In this document: positions 51,451 to 60,879 of the stretch, in pieces
Layout: the number at the start of each line of letters is the position of its first letter
Numbering within the stretch: position 1 is the stretch's first letter
Notes under the pieces: generated by a model
What the model was told of the DNA's origin: nothing
Database searches by the model: none
The model's input: the letters and a program-made list of their open reading frames with translations, nothing else
DNA from: JANQRA01 sp035550735
GTDB lineage: Bacteria > Actinomycetota > Acidimicrobiia > Spongiisociales > ZC4RG35
Direction: 5' to 3'
Length of the DNA stretch: 64,000 bases
Assembly: GCA_035550735.1 (NCBI GenBank)
Contig: DASZOM010000026.1
Location: forward strand, 1-64,000
Program-made: the position numbers and the translations under genes

Positions 51451-52205
51451 CACGGGAAGGGTATGACGGGGCCGTTCAGCCCGGCGATCCCGGCGGCGAG
51501 ACGTGCGAATTCCCCGACGTCGCCGGAGGCGGCCAGCGTGAGATCGCCACGGCCATCGACGGTCGGTGCCACCCGCTCCACCTGGGCCGCAACCGGGTCC
51601 GAGGGGTCGATGACCCCGATGTCGCCGGTCAATGCGATCACGTCCTTCAGAAAGGCGAAGTGGGTGCACCCGAGCACGGCGACATCGGCTCCGTCGGCGA
51701 CGACCTCCGCGACGACCGGGCCGACCTCCGCGATGGCTTTCGGGCCGCCGACGACCCCGTGCTCCACCAACTCCACCCAGCCCGGGCAGGCCCGGTTGAT
51801 CACCTCGATCCCGGAGGCGAACCTGGCCACCACCGAAGCGAAGAGACGGCCCTGGAAGGTGGCCTCGGTGGCGAAGACCGCAACTCGCCCCGTCTTCGTC
51901 CAACTCGCCGCCGGCTTGACCGCCGGCTCCATGCCGACGATGACCATGTCCCGATGACGCGCCCGCAAGGAGTCGAGGGCGGCTGCCGACGCCGTGTTGC
52001 ACGCCACGACGAGGCAGTCGGCGCCCCGGTCCATCAGCCACCCGGCCACGTGATGGGAGATCTCCTCCACCTCGTCGAGACGTCGCACCCCGTAGGGGGC
52101 GCGTCCCCGGTCTCCGACATAGAGCAGGTCTGCGTGCGGCAGCTTCGCCCTGATCCGATTGAGGACCGACAGGCCGCCGATGCCGGAGTCGAAGATGCCG
52201 ATCAA
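51450..52205 (-). CDS. murI: Glutamate racemase
   Basis: This 251-residue protein has the two catalytic cysteines of Asp/Glu racemases in VVACNTAS and VLGCTHF, plus GIFDSGIGGLSVL and YVGDRGRAPYG. It supplies D-glutamate for peptidoglycan. In the usual family motif, YPYG is common where APYG occurs here, an accepted variant. The start is a TTG at 52205, 66 bases from the divergent SDR gene. It overlaps menF, which suggests joint transcription of cell-wall and quinone genes without a clear functional link. Confidence 0.95.
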   Translation of the reverse strand: MIGIFDSGIGGLSVLNRIRAKLPHADLLYVGDRGRAPYGVRRLDEVEEISHHVAGWLMDRGADCLVVACNTASAAALDSLRARHRDMVIVGMEPAVKPAASWTKTGRVAVFATEATFQGRLFASVVARFASGIEVINRACPGWVELVEHGVVGGPKAIAEVGPVVAEVVADGADVAVLGCTHFAFLKDVIALTGDIGVIDPSDPVAAQVERVAPTVDGRGDLTLAASGDVGEFARLAAGIAGLNGPVIPFP

Positions 52206-52271
52206 GTTGAGGGAGGGCGGCTGGGCGGATCCGGCCGGTTACCGTCGCCACTCAACCCCTGGAGGTGGAGC

Positions 52272-53042
52272 GTGAAAGTCGAAGGCTCGGTTGCGTTGGT
52301 CACAGGTGGAGTCTCGGGTTTGGGTTTCGGCGCGGCCCGCCGGCTGGTCCAGATGGGTGGCCGCGTTGTGATGATGGACATCAACGAGGAGAGAGGCAAG
52401 GCGGCGGTGTCCGAGTTGGGTGACAGGTCCCGCTTCATCGCATGTGACGTGTCCGACGCGGATCAGGTGCGTGCCGCCGTCGACGGGGCGGCAGGGGCCT
52501 TCGGCGGGATCCAGATCCTGGTGAACGCGGCCGGGATCGCTCCTGCGCAGCGGGTGCTGACGAGGGACGGCGACATGTTCGACCTAGAGCTGTTCAGGGT
52601 GACCATCGGGATCAATCTCATCGGGATGTTCGACGTCATCCGGAACACGGCGCGGGTGATGGCCGGCAACGAGCCCGGCGAGGACGGGGAGCGCGGTGTG
52701 GTCGTCAACGTCGCCTCGATCGCCGCCTTCGAGGGTCAGGTGGGCCAGGCCGCCTACTCGGCCTCCAAGGGGGGGGTGGTGGGGATGACCCTGCCCATCG
52801 CCCGTGACCTCGCCGGTGTCGGGATCCGGGTGAACACGATCGCACCGGGAATCATGGACACCCCGCTCCTCGCCGGGGCGCCACAGGATCTGCGGGATTC
52901 CCTGGCCAAGCTGCATGTGTTTCCCCAGCGTCTGGGCACGCCCGAGGACTTCGCCCATCTGGTGACCTCGATCGTGGAGAACCCGATGCTCAACGGCGAG
53001 GTGATCCGTCTCGACGCAGCCGCCCGCATGCCTCCGAGGTGA
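52272..53042 (+). CDS. Short-chain dehydrogenase/reductase, 3-hydroxyacyl-CoA dehydrogenase type
   Basis: This 256-residue SDR has the NAD-binding TGGVSGLGFGAARRL, NAAGIAPA, the catalytic Ser in NVASIAAF, and the YSASKGG active-site motif. The layout, with an N-terminal LVTGGVSGLG and RVNTIAPGIMDTPLL, matches HSD17B10-like 3-hydroxy-2-methylbutyryl-CoA/3-hydroxyacyl-CoA dehydrogenases. It probably acts in fatty acid or branched-chain amino acid degradation. The GTG at 52272 follows a strong GGAGGTGGAGC site. It converges with an acyl-CoA synthetase gene, which fits a shared lipid role (inference). Confidence 0.92.
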   Translation: MKVEGSVALVTGGVSGLGFGAARRLVQMGGRVVMMDINEERGKAAVSELGDRSRFIACDVSDADQVRAAVDGAAGAFGGIQILVNAAGIAPAQRVLTRDGDMFDLELFRVTIGINLIGMFDVIRNTARVMAGNEPGEDGERGVVVNVASIAAFEGQVGQAAYSASKGGVVGMTLPIARDLAGVGIRVNTIAPGIMDTPLLAGAPQDLRDSLAKLHVFPQRLGTPEDFAHLVTSIVENPMLNGEVIRLDAAARMPPR

Positions 53043-53060
53043 GCGGGATGTCGATGGAGG

Positions 53061-54995
53061 TCAGGGCCCGGTCAACCCGTCCAGGGACTCCGGGTTCTCC
53101 AGTGAGGTCAGGTCACCAGGGTCGCGGCCGAGGGCGACTGCCTTGACCACGCGTCGCATGATCTTCTGAGACCGGGTACGGGGAAGGTCGTCGACCCAGA
53201 CGACCTCCCGGGGCCGGAAGGCCTTGCCCAGCGTGGCGTCGCAGGCGTCGACCACGCGCTGACTCAGCTCGGCATCGGGATCGACCCCGGGGGCCGGCAC
53301 CAGGTACAGGGCGATGACCTCGCCCTTGATCTCGTCGGGCACGCCGATCGCGGCCGCCATCACCACCTCGTCGAGGGCGACCGCCACCGACTCGATCTCG
53401 GCCGGCCCGATTCGCTTCCCGGCGATGTTGAGCGTGTCGTCGGAGCGCCCGTGCAGATACCAGAACCCGTCCTCGTCGATCGAGGCCCAGTCGCCGTGCA
53501 CCCAGGTGTCCTCGAAGCGGGACCAGTAGGTTTCGATGTAGCGCTCGGGCTCGCCCCAGAATCCCCGGGTCATCCCGGGCCAGGAGCCCCGGATGACGAG
53601 CTCGCCGACCTCGCCTCGCACCGGGTGCCCCTTGTCGTCGTACACGTCGGCGTCCATGCCCAGGGCCGGCTTTCCCAGTGAGGTCGGCTTGATCCCCTGG
53701 AGGATGTTGGTGCTGAGGATGCAGGCGCCGACCTCGGTCCCGCCGGAGATGTTCATGATGGGTCGGGTGCCCTCGCCGACCTCGGCGAACAGCCACCACC
53801 AGGGCTCGGGGTTCCAGGGCTCCCCGGTCGAGCCGAAGAGGCGCAACGATGACAGGTCATGCGCCCTCGCCGCGGCGGCGCCGTGTGGCTGCAGGGCCCG
53901 GACCAGTGTCGGGGAAACCCCGAGGATCGTCACCCCGAGGTCGGCGACGACCTTCCACAGGCGGTCCGGCCCCGGGTGATTGGGGGCTCCGTCGTACGTG
54001 GCGATCGCGGCGCCGTTGGCGAGCCCGGCGATCACCATCCACGGTCCCATGATCCAGCCCATGTCGGTCGCCCACATCAGGACGTCGCCCGGCTTCACGT
54101 CGAATACAAAAGCCCCCTCCTGGGCCACCTTCACCGTGAGACCGGCGTGCACGTGGACCGCACCCTTGGGCCGGCCGGTCGTGCCCGAGGTGTAGGCGAT
54201 GAGGACGGGGTCCTCGGACCGTGTGGGCGCTGCGGGGAGACGGTCGGCGTCGGGCACGGTCTCGTGCCACCACCGGTCGCGGCCGGCTGTCATCGGGGTG
54301 CCCTCACGCTCGACGTAGTCCACGACCAGCAGATGATCGATGCCACCGCTCCGCGCCACCGCGTCGTCGGCGGTCTCCTTCATCGTCACCAGGCCTCCTC
54401 GGCGGTGAAAGCCGTTCCCGCAGATCAGCAGTTGGGGTTTGGGATCCTGGAGACGGGTGGCCACCGCCTCGGCCCCGTAGCCGGAGAAGACCGGGATGAA
54501 GATGGCGCCCACCCGGGCCGCGGCAAGCAGCGATATCACCGCCTCGGCCGACATGGGGAGGTAGACGGCCACCGCGTCACCCCTGCGCACACCGAGGGCC
54601 GTCATCGCCCCCGCCAGTCGCTCGACGCTCTCCAGGAGCTCGCCGAAGGTCAGCTCGGTGACCGCACCTGCCTCGGTCTGGGAGCGCAGGGCGAGCCGCC
54701 CGGGGTCCTCGGCGGCCCAGCGGTCGATGCAGGCGACGGAGAGATTGAACCCCGCTCCGATGAACCACGTCGCCCATGGGTGGCCCCGTGACGTGTCGCG
54801 CACGGCCGACCACATCGGGTCGAAGGGGAGGGCGAGGAAGTCCACCACCGCCGACCAGAACCACTCGGGCTCCGATGCCGACCTGGTCACCAGCGTCTCG
54901 TAGTCGTCGATCCCGTGGGCCTCCATGAAACGGGCCGTGTTGGTGGCCGCTGTGGTCTCGGGATCGGGAGACCATGCGATGTCGAAGCGCTCCAT
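53061..54995 (-). CDS. Acyl-CoA synthetase, acetyl/acetoacetyl-CoA synthetase-like
   Basis: This 644-residue adenylate-forming enzyme has YTSGTTGRPKGAVHVH (AMP binding), WATDMGWIMGPWMVI, SGGTEVGACIL, the hinge region HGRSDDTLNIAGKRIGPAEIES and the acetylatable Lys in RTRSQKIMRR. An N-terminal ACAS-like cap is present. It activates a carboxylic acid to its CoA thioester; the long N-terminus and length suggest acetoacetate, propionate or a medium acid. The ATG at 54995 is chosen because extension beyond it is low-complexity and antisense to the AI-2E gene. It stands alone, divergent from that gene with 69 bases between. Confidence 0.9.
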   Translation of the reverse strand: MERFDIAWSPDPETTAATNTARFMEAHGIDDYETLVTRSASEPEWFWSAVVDFLALPFDPMWSAVRDTSRGHPWATWFIGAGFNLSVACIDRWAAEDPGRLALRSQTEAGAVTELTFGELLESVERLAGAMTALGVRRGDAVAVYLPMSAEAVISLLAAARVGAIFIPVFSGYGAEAVATRLQDPKPQLLICGNGFHRRGGLVTMKETADDAVARSGGIDHLLVVDYVEREGTPMTAGRDRWWHETVPDADRLPAAPTRSEDPVLIAYTSGTTGRPKGAVHVHAGLTVKVAQEGAFVFDVKPGDVLMWATDMGWIMGPWMVIAGLANGAAIATYDGAPNHPGPDRLWKVVADLGVTILGVSPTLVRALQPHGAAAARAHDLSSLRLFGSTGEPWNPEPWWWLFAEVGEGTRPIMNISGGTEVGACILSTNILQGIKPTSLGKPALGMDADVYDDKGHPVRGEVGELVIRGSWPGMTRGFWGEPERYIETYWSRFEDTWVHGDWASIDEDGFWYLHGRSDDTLNIAGKRIGPAEIESVAVALDEVVMAAAIGVPDEIKGEVIALYLVPAPGVDPDAELSQRVVDACDATLGKAFRPREVVWVDDLPRTRSQKIMRRVVKAVALGRDPGDLTSLENPESLDGLTGP

Positions 54996-55064
54996 AGACC
55001 TCCTGGTCCTGGCGAGGGTATCGGAATCACGCAAGCGGGCAGGTTCGACCCCTAGCCTCCCGAC

Positions 55065-56144
55065 ATGGCCGGTGACGAGAGGTCGTTCATTCGCAAGGTC
55101 CTCGTCGTCGCCCTGGTCGTGCTGGGGGTGGCGGCGGCGCTCTGGCTCGCCTGGCGCCTTCGCAACCTCCTCTCCATGGTGTTCGTCGCCCTCTTCGTGG
55201 CGGTCGCCTTCGAGCCGCCGGTGCACTACCTGCACAAGCGGGGCTGGCGGCGGGGCGCGGCGACGGGGGCAGTCTTCCTCGCCGCGTTGGTGGTGATCGT
55301 CGTCTTCTTCTGGGCCCTGGTCCCGCTCTTCGTGGAGCAGTTCCAGCAGCTCATCGACTCGGTTCCCGGCATCGTCGAGTCGTTCCTGCTGTTCCTCGAG
55401 GAGACCTTCCAGTTCGACCTCGCCCAGGTCGACCCCTCGCAGGTGGGCCAGGACCTGCTCAACTCGATACAGGGTCTCGGGGGCGCCATCGCCGGCGGTC
55501 TGGTCGGTCTGGCCTCGACCGTGCTCGGCTTCGTCTTCTTCGCCACCACCGTGGCCCTGTTCGCCTTCTACATGATCGCCGAGCTGCCCAAGCTGCAAAG
55601 GACGGTGCTGTCGTTCATGCCCGAGGAGCAGCAGCACCGGGCCATCCGCATCTGGGATGTCGCCGTCGAGAAGATGGGCGGATACGTCTACTCGCGGCTG
55701 ATCCTCGGTGTGATCTCGGCCACGCTGACGACGATCTTCCTCCAGGCGCTCGGTGTCCGATTCGCAGTCTCATTGGGGATCTGGGTCGGCGTCCTCAGCC
55801 AGTTCGTCCCGGTGGTCGGGACCTATCTGGCGGCGATCCTTCCCGCCCTGGTGGCACTCAGCTTCAACTCGGCGAGCACGGCGTTGTGGGTGGTCGTGTA
55901 CCTGGTCGTCTACCAGCAGGTGGAGAACTACCTCATCTCGCCGCGGATCACCAAGCGCACGATGGAGATCCATCCTGCGGTCTCGGTGGCGGCGATCATC
56001 ATCGGCGGCACCCTCATGGGCGGGGTGGGTGTGATCCTGGCCCTGCCCATGGCCGGCATCATCCAGGCCATCGTCAGCGAGACCCGGAAGTCCTACGAGG
56101 TCATCCTCGACGGGGACGATGGAGGCCCCGCGGAGGGGGCCTGA
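55065..56144 (+). CDS. AI-2E/PerM-family membrane protein
   Basis: This 359-residue protein has seven or eight membrane helices. Its marks include LFVAVAFEPPVHYLHKRGWRRG near the first helices and the later VGTYLAAILPALVALSFNSASTA, QQVENYLISPRI and GVGVILALPMAGIIQAIV segments, as in YdiK/PerM/TqsA proteins. Members were named for AI-2 export; others act as Na+/H+ antiporters or have unknown substrates. It stands upstream of the peptide ABC operon but about 100 bases away and with its own ATG, so it is probably a separate unit. Confidence 0.9.
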   Translation: MAGDERSFIRKVLVVALVVLGVAAALWLAWRLRNLLSMVFVALFVAVAFEPPVHYLHKRGWRRGAATGAVFLAALVVIVVFFWALVPLFVEQFQQLIDSVPGIVESFLLFLEETFQFDLAQVDPSQVGQDLLNSIQGLGGAIAGGLVGLASTVLGFVFFATTVALFAFYMIAELPKLQRTVLSFMPEEQQHRAIRIWDVAVEKMGGYVYSRLILGVISATLTTIFLQALGVRFAVSLGIWVGVLSQFVPVVGTYLAAILPALVALSFNSASTALWVVVYLVVYQQVENYLISPRITKRTMEIHPAVSVAAIIIGGTLMGGVGVILALPMAGIIQAIVSETRKSYEVILDGDDGGPAEGA

Positions 56145-56179
56145 CGGCGACGGGACACTGGCCTACCCAGTTCGCGGTC

Positions 56180-56214
56180 TATATATTGTGTCTCCTGTGC
56201 CCCTCCGGGGGCAC
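56180..56214 (+). promoter_or_regulatory. Candidate promoter and leader hairpin before the peptide ABC operon
   Basis: An AT-rich TATATATT (56180-56187) stands out in the GC-rich sequence and may be a -10 element; no good -35 hexamer is seen. It is followed by GTGCCCC-TCCG-GGGGCAC (56197-56214), a perfect 7-base stem with a 4-base loop, in the presumed leader. The first gene starts at 56242 with a GGAGGAAACTAA site. Confidence 0.4.
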
Positions 56215-56241
56215 GGTTACCCCTAGTTCGGAGGAAACTAA

Positions 56242-58404
56242 GTGAAAGTGACAAAGCCCTTTGGGCTTAGGTTGCTTGCTCTCCTCGCCATCCTCGCCAT
56301 GATCGTGGCTGCCTGCACCAGTGAGACTGGTGACACGACCACGACCGGTGAAGGCGGCGGCGGAGACGGGACAACCACTACCGCCGAAGGTGGCGGTGGC
56401 GACGGCGGAGACGGAGGGACCGCAGAGGGCTCCTTCAGCATCGGCATGATCGCCAACCTCACCACGGACAACTGGTGGGCCTCTCTCGACACCGAGAGCT
56501 CGTCCCAGAACCAGGCATTCCTGACCAACTCGCACACGGCGCTCTACACGTTGACCCTTCCCGGGTTCGTGCACGTCCCCGCCATGGCGGCCACCGACAC
56601 GCCCGTCGAGCCGGTTCAGGAAGGCGATGTCTGGGTCGTGGAACAGCCCATCGCCGAGGACAGGACCTGGTCCGACGGCACGCCGATCACTGCGAACGAC
56701 CTGGTGTTCTATTTCGACACCGTGAGGGAGTTCAACCTCGGCTCGAACCACGCTGCCAGCTTCCCGCCCCAGGTGGTGAGCATCACCGCGCCGGACGACT
56801 ACACCGTCCGGGTCGAGTTCTCGGAGCAGCCCGGCCTGGCCACCTGGAACAACGGTGTCGGCTTCGCCGACTTCGTCCCCAGCCACTTCTGGCAGGAGCA
56901 CGTCGATGCGGCGCGCGCGGCGGCTGAAGAGGTGACGGCGGGCATCACGCCCGAGGACGCCACTCAGGGAATCGTCGACGCGGCCGCGGCTGACGAGGAT
57001 CCGGAGAACGACGTGGCTGCGGCGGACGTGACCCAGGAGATGATCGACCAGTACATCGCCGATGCGGGTGCCGCCGAAGCTCTGTCGGTCCTCTACAGCG
57101 TCTCCGGTGTCAGTGAGCCGTCTGCCGGGTCGGTCGTCGTCGACCAGTGGGAGCAGGGGGCATTCGCCGCCACCGTTGCCAACGCCGGGTACTTCGACAA
57201 CGGCACCGAGAACACCCTGTACTCGGATGGCTCGTTCCGTATCGCCAATGCCGATCGCGGCCAGGACGCCGTGTACGGCGGCGAGGGAACCGGCGATGTC
57301 GTTGCCCAGTACATCGAGGGCCCGTTCGTCTCGGAGATCCTCTGGGTCGAGCACGGGACCAAGGACGCTGCGTACGAGAAGCTCGCCGGTGGTGAGCTCG
57401 ACTTCGTGTTCGACCCGACGGGTCTGACCAGTGGTCTGCGCAACGAGCTGGCGACCAACCCCGATCTGGCCTTCTCGGTGAACCAGACCGAGGGATTCCG
57501 GTTCATGGCATACAACCTGCGCAAGGCTCCGATGTCCGATCTGGCGTTCCGTCAGGCGACTGCGACGGTGATCAACAAGGAGTTGATCGCCGACACCGTC
57601 CTCGCCGGCGCCGTGTTCCCCGGATACACCGTCGTCCACCCCGATCTCACGCTGCACTACAACGCAGACGTCGAGAAGCCGGGTTGGGCCGATGGCGAGC
57701 CGATGGAGCAGGGTGCGCGGTTCGAGACGGCGATCCAGATCCTCAAGGACGCCGGCTACACGTGGACCACCGAGCCGGTGGTCGTGCGTGACGCCGACGG
57801 GAACTTCCTCGAGGTCAACCCCAAGGGTGAGGGCCTGGCGATGCCGGACGGCACCCCCGTCCCGGATCTGACCATCCTGACCCCGGGCCCGGGTTACGAC
57901 CCGTTCCGTGCCACGTTCTCCATCTACATGGAGTCGTGGATGCAGGAGCTGGGTGTCCCGGTGACCGCAGAGCCCACCGACTTCAACGCGATCGTGAACG
58001 CCACGTTCCCGCCGCAGACGCCTGAGACGGTGTTGCAGTGGGACATGTTCGTTCTCGGTTGGGGCGGTGGCGACCCGTCGCTTCCCGGCACCTCGCAGGT
58101 GGCCTTCTTCCATTCCCGTGAAGACTCGGTCACCGGAGGCGGCTTCAACGTCCCCGGCTACAACAGCCCCGAGTTCGATGCAGCGGCCGACGCCTTCGAG
58201 GCGGCGGGCACGCTGGAGGAAGCCGCCGAGCTGACACAGGAGATGGACGCCATCCTGGCGAGAGACCTCCCCTACGTGGTGCTCTTCCGCACCCCGATAA
58301 TCGAGGCCTACCGCAGCAACGTCCAGTTCCCGGTGGAGACCATCATGGGTGGCCAGCAGGGCTTCCCCAATGCATGGCCCAACGCCGTGGACGTGACCGA
58401 ATAG
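56242..58404 (+). CDS. ABC transporter substrate-binding lipoprotein, peptide/nickel type (SBP family 5)
   Basis: This 720-residue lipoprotein has a signal with lipobox Cys25 (MIVAAC), a Gly/Thr-rich spacer, and a family 5 solute-binding domain: VVEQPIAEDRTWSDGTPITANDLVFYF, the APMSDLAFRQATATVINKELI helix and a C-terminal LPYVVLFRTPIIEAY. It would deliver oligopeptides or related solutes to the permeases encoded next. An Ala/Asp/Glu-rich insertion (about residues 225-290, EDPENDVAAADVTQEMIDQYI) is unusual for the family. The GTG start has a strong GGAGGAAACTAA site. A strong hairpin 28 bases downstream separates it from the permease genes. Confidence 0.9.
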   Translation: MKVTKPFGLRLLALLAILAMIVAACTSETGDTTTTGEGGGGDGTTTTAEGGGGDGGDGGTAEGSFSIGMIANLTTDNWWASLDTESSSQNQAFLTNSHTALYTLTLPGFVHVPAMAATDTPVEPVQEGDVWVVEQPIAEDRTWSDGTPITANDLVFYFDTVREFNLGSNHAASFPPQVVSITAPDDYTVRVEFSEQPGLATWNNGVGFADFVPSHFWQEHVDAARAAAEEVTAGITPEDATQGIVDAAAADEDPENDVAAADVTQEMIDQYIADAGAAEALSVLYSVSGVSEPSAGSVVVDQWEQGAFAATVANAGYFDNGTENTLYSDGSFRIANADRGQDAVYGGEGTGDVVAQYIEGPFVSEILWVEHGTKDAAYEKLAGGELDFVFDPTGLTSGLRNELATNPDLAFSVNQTEGFRFMAYNLRKAPMSDLAFRQATATVINKELIADTVLAGAVFPGYTVVHPDLTLHYNADVEKPGWADGEPMEQGARFETAIQILKDAGYTWTTEPVVVRDADGNFLEVNPKGEGLAMPDGTPVPDLTILTPGPGYDPFRATFSIYMESWMQELGVPVTAEPTDFNAIVNATFPPQTPETVLQWDMFVLGWGGGDPSLPGTSQVAFFHSREDSVTGGGFNVPGYNSPEFDAAADAFEAAGTLEEAAELTQEMDAILARDLPYVVLFRTPIIEAYRSNVQFPVETIMGGQQGFPNAWPNAVDVTE

Positions 58405-58431
58405 GACGGTCGCATACCTGTGACCATTGAC

Positions 58432-58461
58432 GAGAAGGAGGGCCGCAGGGCCCTCCTTCTC
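58432..58461 (+). terminator. Strong hairpin between binding protein and permease genes
   Basis: GAGAAGGAGGGCC-GCAG-GGCCCTCCTTCTC is a perfect 13-base stem with a 4-base loop, lying 27 bases after the binding-protein stop and before the first permease. No U-tract follows; it probably lowers downstream expression or protects the upstream message from 3' decay, giving more binding protein than permease. Confidence 0.75.
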
Positions 58462-58572
58462 CCCGTGTCGCCCGGATCAACGTCGCCCGGTCCAACGGGC
58501 TACGGTTCGGGGCAGCCCTCATGTGGAGCGCGTCCCGGCTCGCTCTCGTGTGGAGTCATCTAGGAGATCGAT

Positions 58573-59736
58573 TTGCTGAAGTTCATCGCCAAGCGCCTGG
58601 TGCAGATGGCCTTCCTCTTCTTCCTGTTCCTCTCCCTCGTCTTCTTCCTCCTCCAGGCGCAACCCGGCGACATCTCCTCGCAGTTCATCAACCCCGAGAT
58701 CCCCGCTGAGGTCCGCGCCCAGATACTGACCCGTCTCGGGCTGGACGGCAGCATCTGGAGCCAATGGTGGAACTACGTGAGCAACTTCTTCCGGGGCAAC
58801 CTCGGAGTCAGTTTCTCCCAGTACCCGCAGTCCGTCATCAGCGTGATCGGCGAGCGCATCCCCCGCACCCTCTTCCTCTTCACGTTCGCCACACTCTTCT
58901 CATACGTGCTCGGGTTCGTGCTCGGCAAGCGGCTGGCCTGGAGGAGGGGCGGCTTCGGTGAGCACAGCCTGACCGTGAGTGGTGTCCTCCTCTACACCAT
59001 CTTCTATCCGTGGTTCGCCATCCTGATGATCCTGTTCTTCGCGTCGAGCCTGGGCTGGTTTCCGATCAGCGGCTTTCTCACCGTCGAGACCTGGCGACGG
59101 GCGCCTTTCACGGGCAACGAGGTCTTCGGACAGATCCTCTTGTCGCTGGGCATCGCCTTCGTGGTCCTCATCGCCGCCCTGGTGATCTCGCGTCGGGTCA
59201 CCGAGCGCTCCACCGGCGCAGTCATACGTCGCGTCGGGTACGGATTGTCGGCCGCGTCCCTGGTCGCCTTCTGGGTGATGCGCACGGAGATGCGGCCATT
59301 CGCCCTGGACCTCGCCCATCACGCTTTCCTGCCCGTGGTGACCCTGACCCTCGTCGCCTTCGCCGGCACCATGTTGTTGACCCGAAGCTCCATGCTGGAG
59401 ACGCTGCGCGAGGACTACATCCTGACCGCCCGGGCCAAAGGGGTTCCCGAGAAGGATATCCGCGATCGCCACGCCGCCCGCAACGCCCTGCTGCCCGTGG
59501 TCACCTCGTTCATCCTCGGGCTGGCCTTCATCATCGGAGGTGGAGTGGTCACCGAGACAGTGTTCGGGTGGCCCGGCATGGGCGACCTCCTCCTCACCGC
59601 CACCGTCATCGAGGATGTTCCGCTGGCAACGGGTGCGCTCGGCTTCATCGGGATCCTCGCCCTTCTCGCCCACCTGCTCGTCGACATTCTCTACACCGTC
59701 CTCGACCCCCGGGTGAGGATCCAGACCGGTACCTAG
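58573..59736 (+). CDS. ABC transporter permease, DppB/OppB-like
   Basis: This 387-residue protein has seven to eight membrane helices and the permease EAA-like motif ARAKGVPEKDIRDRHAARNALLPV. The N-terminal LKFIAKRLVQMAFLFFLFLSLVFFLL is typical of OppB. It is about 70 residues longer than average because of an insertion with two extra hydrophobic stretches (around residues 180-240). Start is a TTG at 58573 after AGGAG, seven bases before it. The second permease starts nine bases after the stop. Confidence 0.9.
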   Translation: MLKFIAKRLVQMAFLFFLFLSLVFFLLQAQPGDISSQFINPEIPAEVRAQILTRLGLDGSIWSQWWNYVSNFFRGNLGVSFSQYPQSVISVIGERIPRTLFLFTFATLFSYVLGFVLGKRLAWRRGGFGEHSLTVSGVLLYTIFYPWFAILMILFFASSLGWFPISGFLTVETWRRAPFTGNEVFGQILLSLGIAFVVLIAALVISRRVTERSTGAVIRRVGYGLSAASLVAFWVMRTEMRPFALDLAHHAFLPVVTLTLVAFAGTMLLTRSSMLETLREDYILTARAKGVPEKDIRDRHAARNALLPVVTSFILGLAFIIGGGVVTETVFGWPGMGDLLLTATVIEDVPLATGALGFIGILALLAHLLVDILYTVLDPRVRIQTGT

Positions 59737-59745
59737 GAGGAGAGC

Positions 59746-60879
59746 TTGGTAATCAAGGACACCGAGATCCGCGAGTCGCTCGAGCCATCGCTCGAGGAGG
59801 AGGCAGGCGTCGCCCTTCAGACCGGCGACCAGCTTCCAGAGTCGCTCTGGCGGGTCCGGGTCAGGCTGGGGTGGGCCGCGTTCAAGAAGAACTGGAGGCT
59901 CTTCGCCGAGAACAGGATCGGGCTGTTCGGGCTGTTCGTCATCGTGCTCTTCGCAGTGATGGCTATCGCACATCCCATCATGCGCAGCTTTGGGCCGTGG
60001 GACAACGACGCCGTCTACGACCCGGTGATCGGCTACGACGCGGTGGTCCAGGAGGTCGAGATAGTCGCCACACCCGCCGATGTGGTCGACCCGGTGGCTC
60101 AGATGGACGTGGCCACCGCCCAGCTGTGGTGCTTCGGCAAGCTCCCCGGCGAGATCTGTGAGATCCCCAGGGCCCCGGCACCGCCCGACTCAAACCATTG
60201 GCTGGGCACCGACCCCCTGGGCCGAGACGTCGCCAGCCAGCTCACCTACAGCACGAGGGCGGCCTTCTTCCTGGGCACCGTGGCCGCGGTCGTCACCGTG
60301 GTGGTGGCGACGACTGTCGGCTCGATGGCCGCCTTCTTCGGAGGATGGCTCGACAGCTTCCTGATGAGGCTGGCCGACCTGGTGCTCCTCCTCCCCTTGA
60401 TCCCGATCCTGATCGTGGTCTCCGGCCTGTTCAACGTGACCATGCCCCTTCTCGGCCTGATGATCGGGATCCTCTCCGGGTTCGGTGGCACCGCCATCGT
60501 GCTCAAGTCACAAGCGCTCGCGGTCAAGGTGAAGCCGTTCATCGACGCCGCCAGGGTCTCCGGCGGCTCGAACATGCACCTGATCTTCAGGCACGTGATC
60601 CCCAATGTGCTGCCGCTGAGCTTCCTCTACATGATGTTCACCGTGACCGAGGCAGTGAGCCTGGAGGCGACACTGTCGTTCTTCGGGCTGATCGAGGCCC
60701 CGATGACCTGGGGGATCATGCTCAACACCGCACAGTCCCAGGGCTATCTGCGCAGCGGGCTCGAGTTCTGGTGGCTCCTGATCCCCGCCGGGCTCGCCGT
60801 CTCGCTGCTCGCCGCCGGCTTCTTCTTCGTGGGCCGGGCCCTGGACGAGGTGATCAACCCGAGGCTGAGAGCGCAATGA
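59746..60879 (+). CDS. ABC transporter permease, DppC/OppC-like
   Basis: This 377-residue protein has a long cytosolic N-terminus, one membrane helix (about 62-80), an external loop, then five helices. The external loop ends in HWLGTDPLGRDVASQLTYSTR, the classic OppC sequence, and the EAA loop reads DAARVSGGSNMHLIFRHVIPN. An insert of about 55 residues between the first helix and the HWLGTD motif (YDAVVQEVEIVATPADVVDP) is longer than usual. Start is a TTG after AGGAGGAGAGC. Its stop overlaps the ATPase gene start (ATGA). Confidence 0.9.
   Translation: MVIKDTEIRESLEPSLEEEAGVALQTGDQLPESLWRVRVRLGWAAFKKNWRLFAENRIGLFGLFVIVLFAVMAIAHPIMRSFGPWDNDAVYDPVIGYDAVVQEVEIVATPADVVDPVAQMDVATAQLWCFGKLPGEICEIPRAPAPPDSNHWLGTDPLGRDVASQLTYSTRAAFFLGTVAAVVTVVVATTVGSMAAFFGGWLDSFLMRLADLVLLLPLIPILIVVSGLFNVTMPLLGLMIGILSGFGGTAIVLKSQALAVKVKPFIDAARVSGGSNMHLIFRHVIPNVLPLSFLYMMFTVTEAVSLEATLSFFGLIEAPMTWGIMLNTAQSQGYLRSGLEFWWLLIPAGLAVSLLAAGFFFVGRALDEVINPRLRAQ

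Noticed and set aside
54996..55637. Upstream extension of the acyl-CoA synthetase frame
   Set aside because: The extra sequence is Glu/His/Asp-rich, overlaps the divergent AI-2E gene and lacks similarity to the family.
56179..58113. 644-codon open frame on the minus strand opposite the first binding protein
   Set aside because: The plus strand encodes an obvious family 5 binding protein; the reverse frame has no recognisable domain and reflects codon bias.
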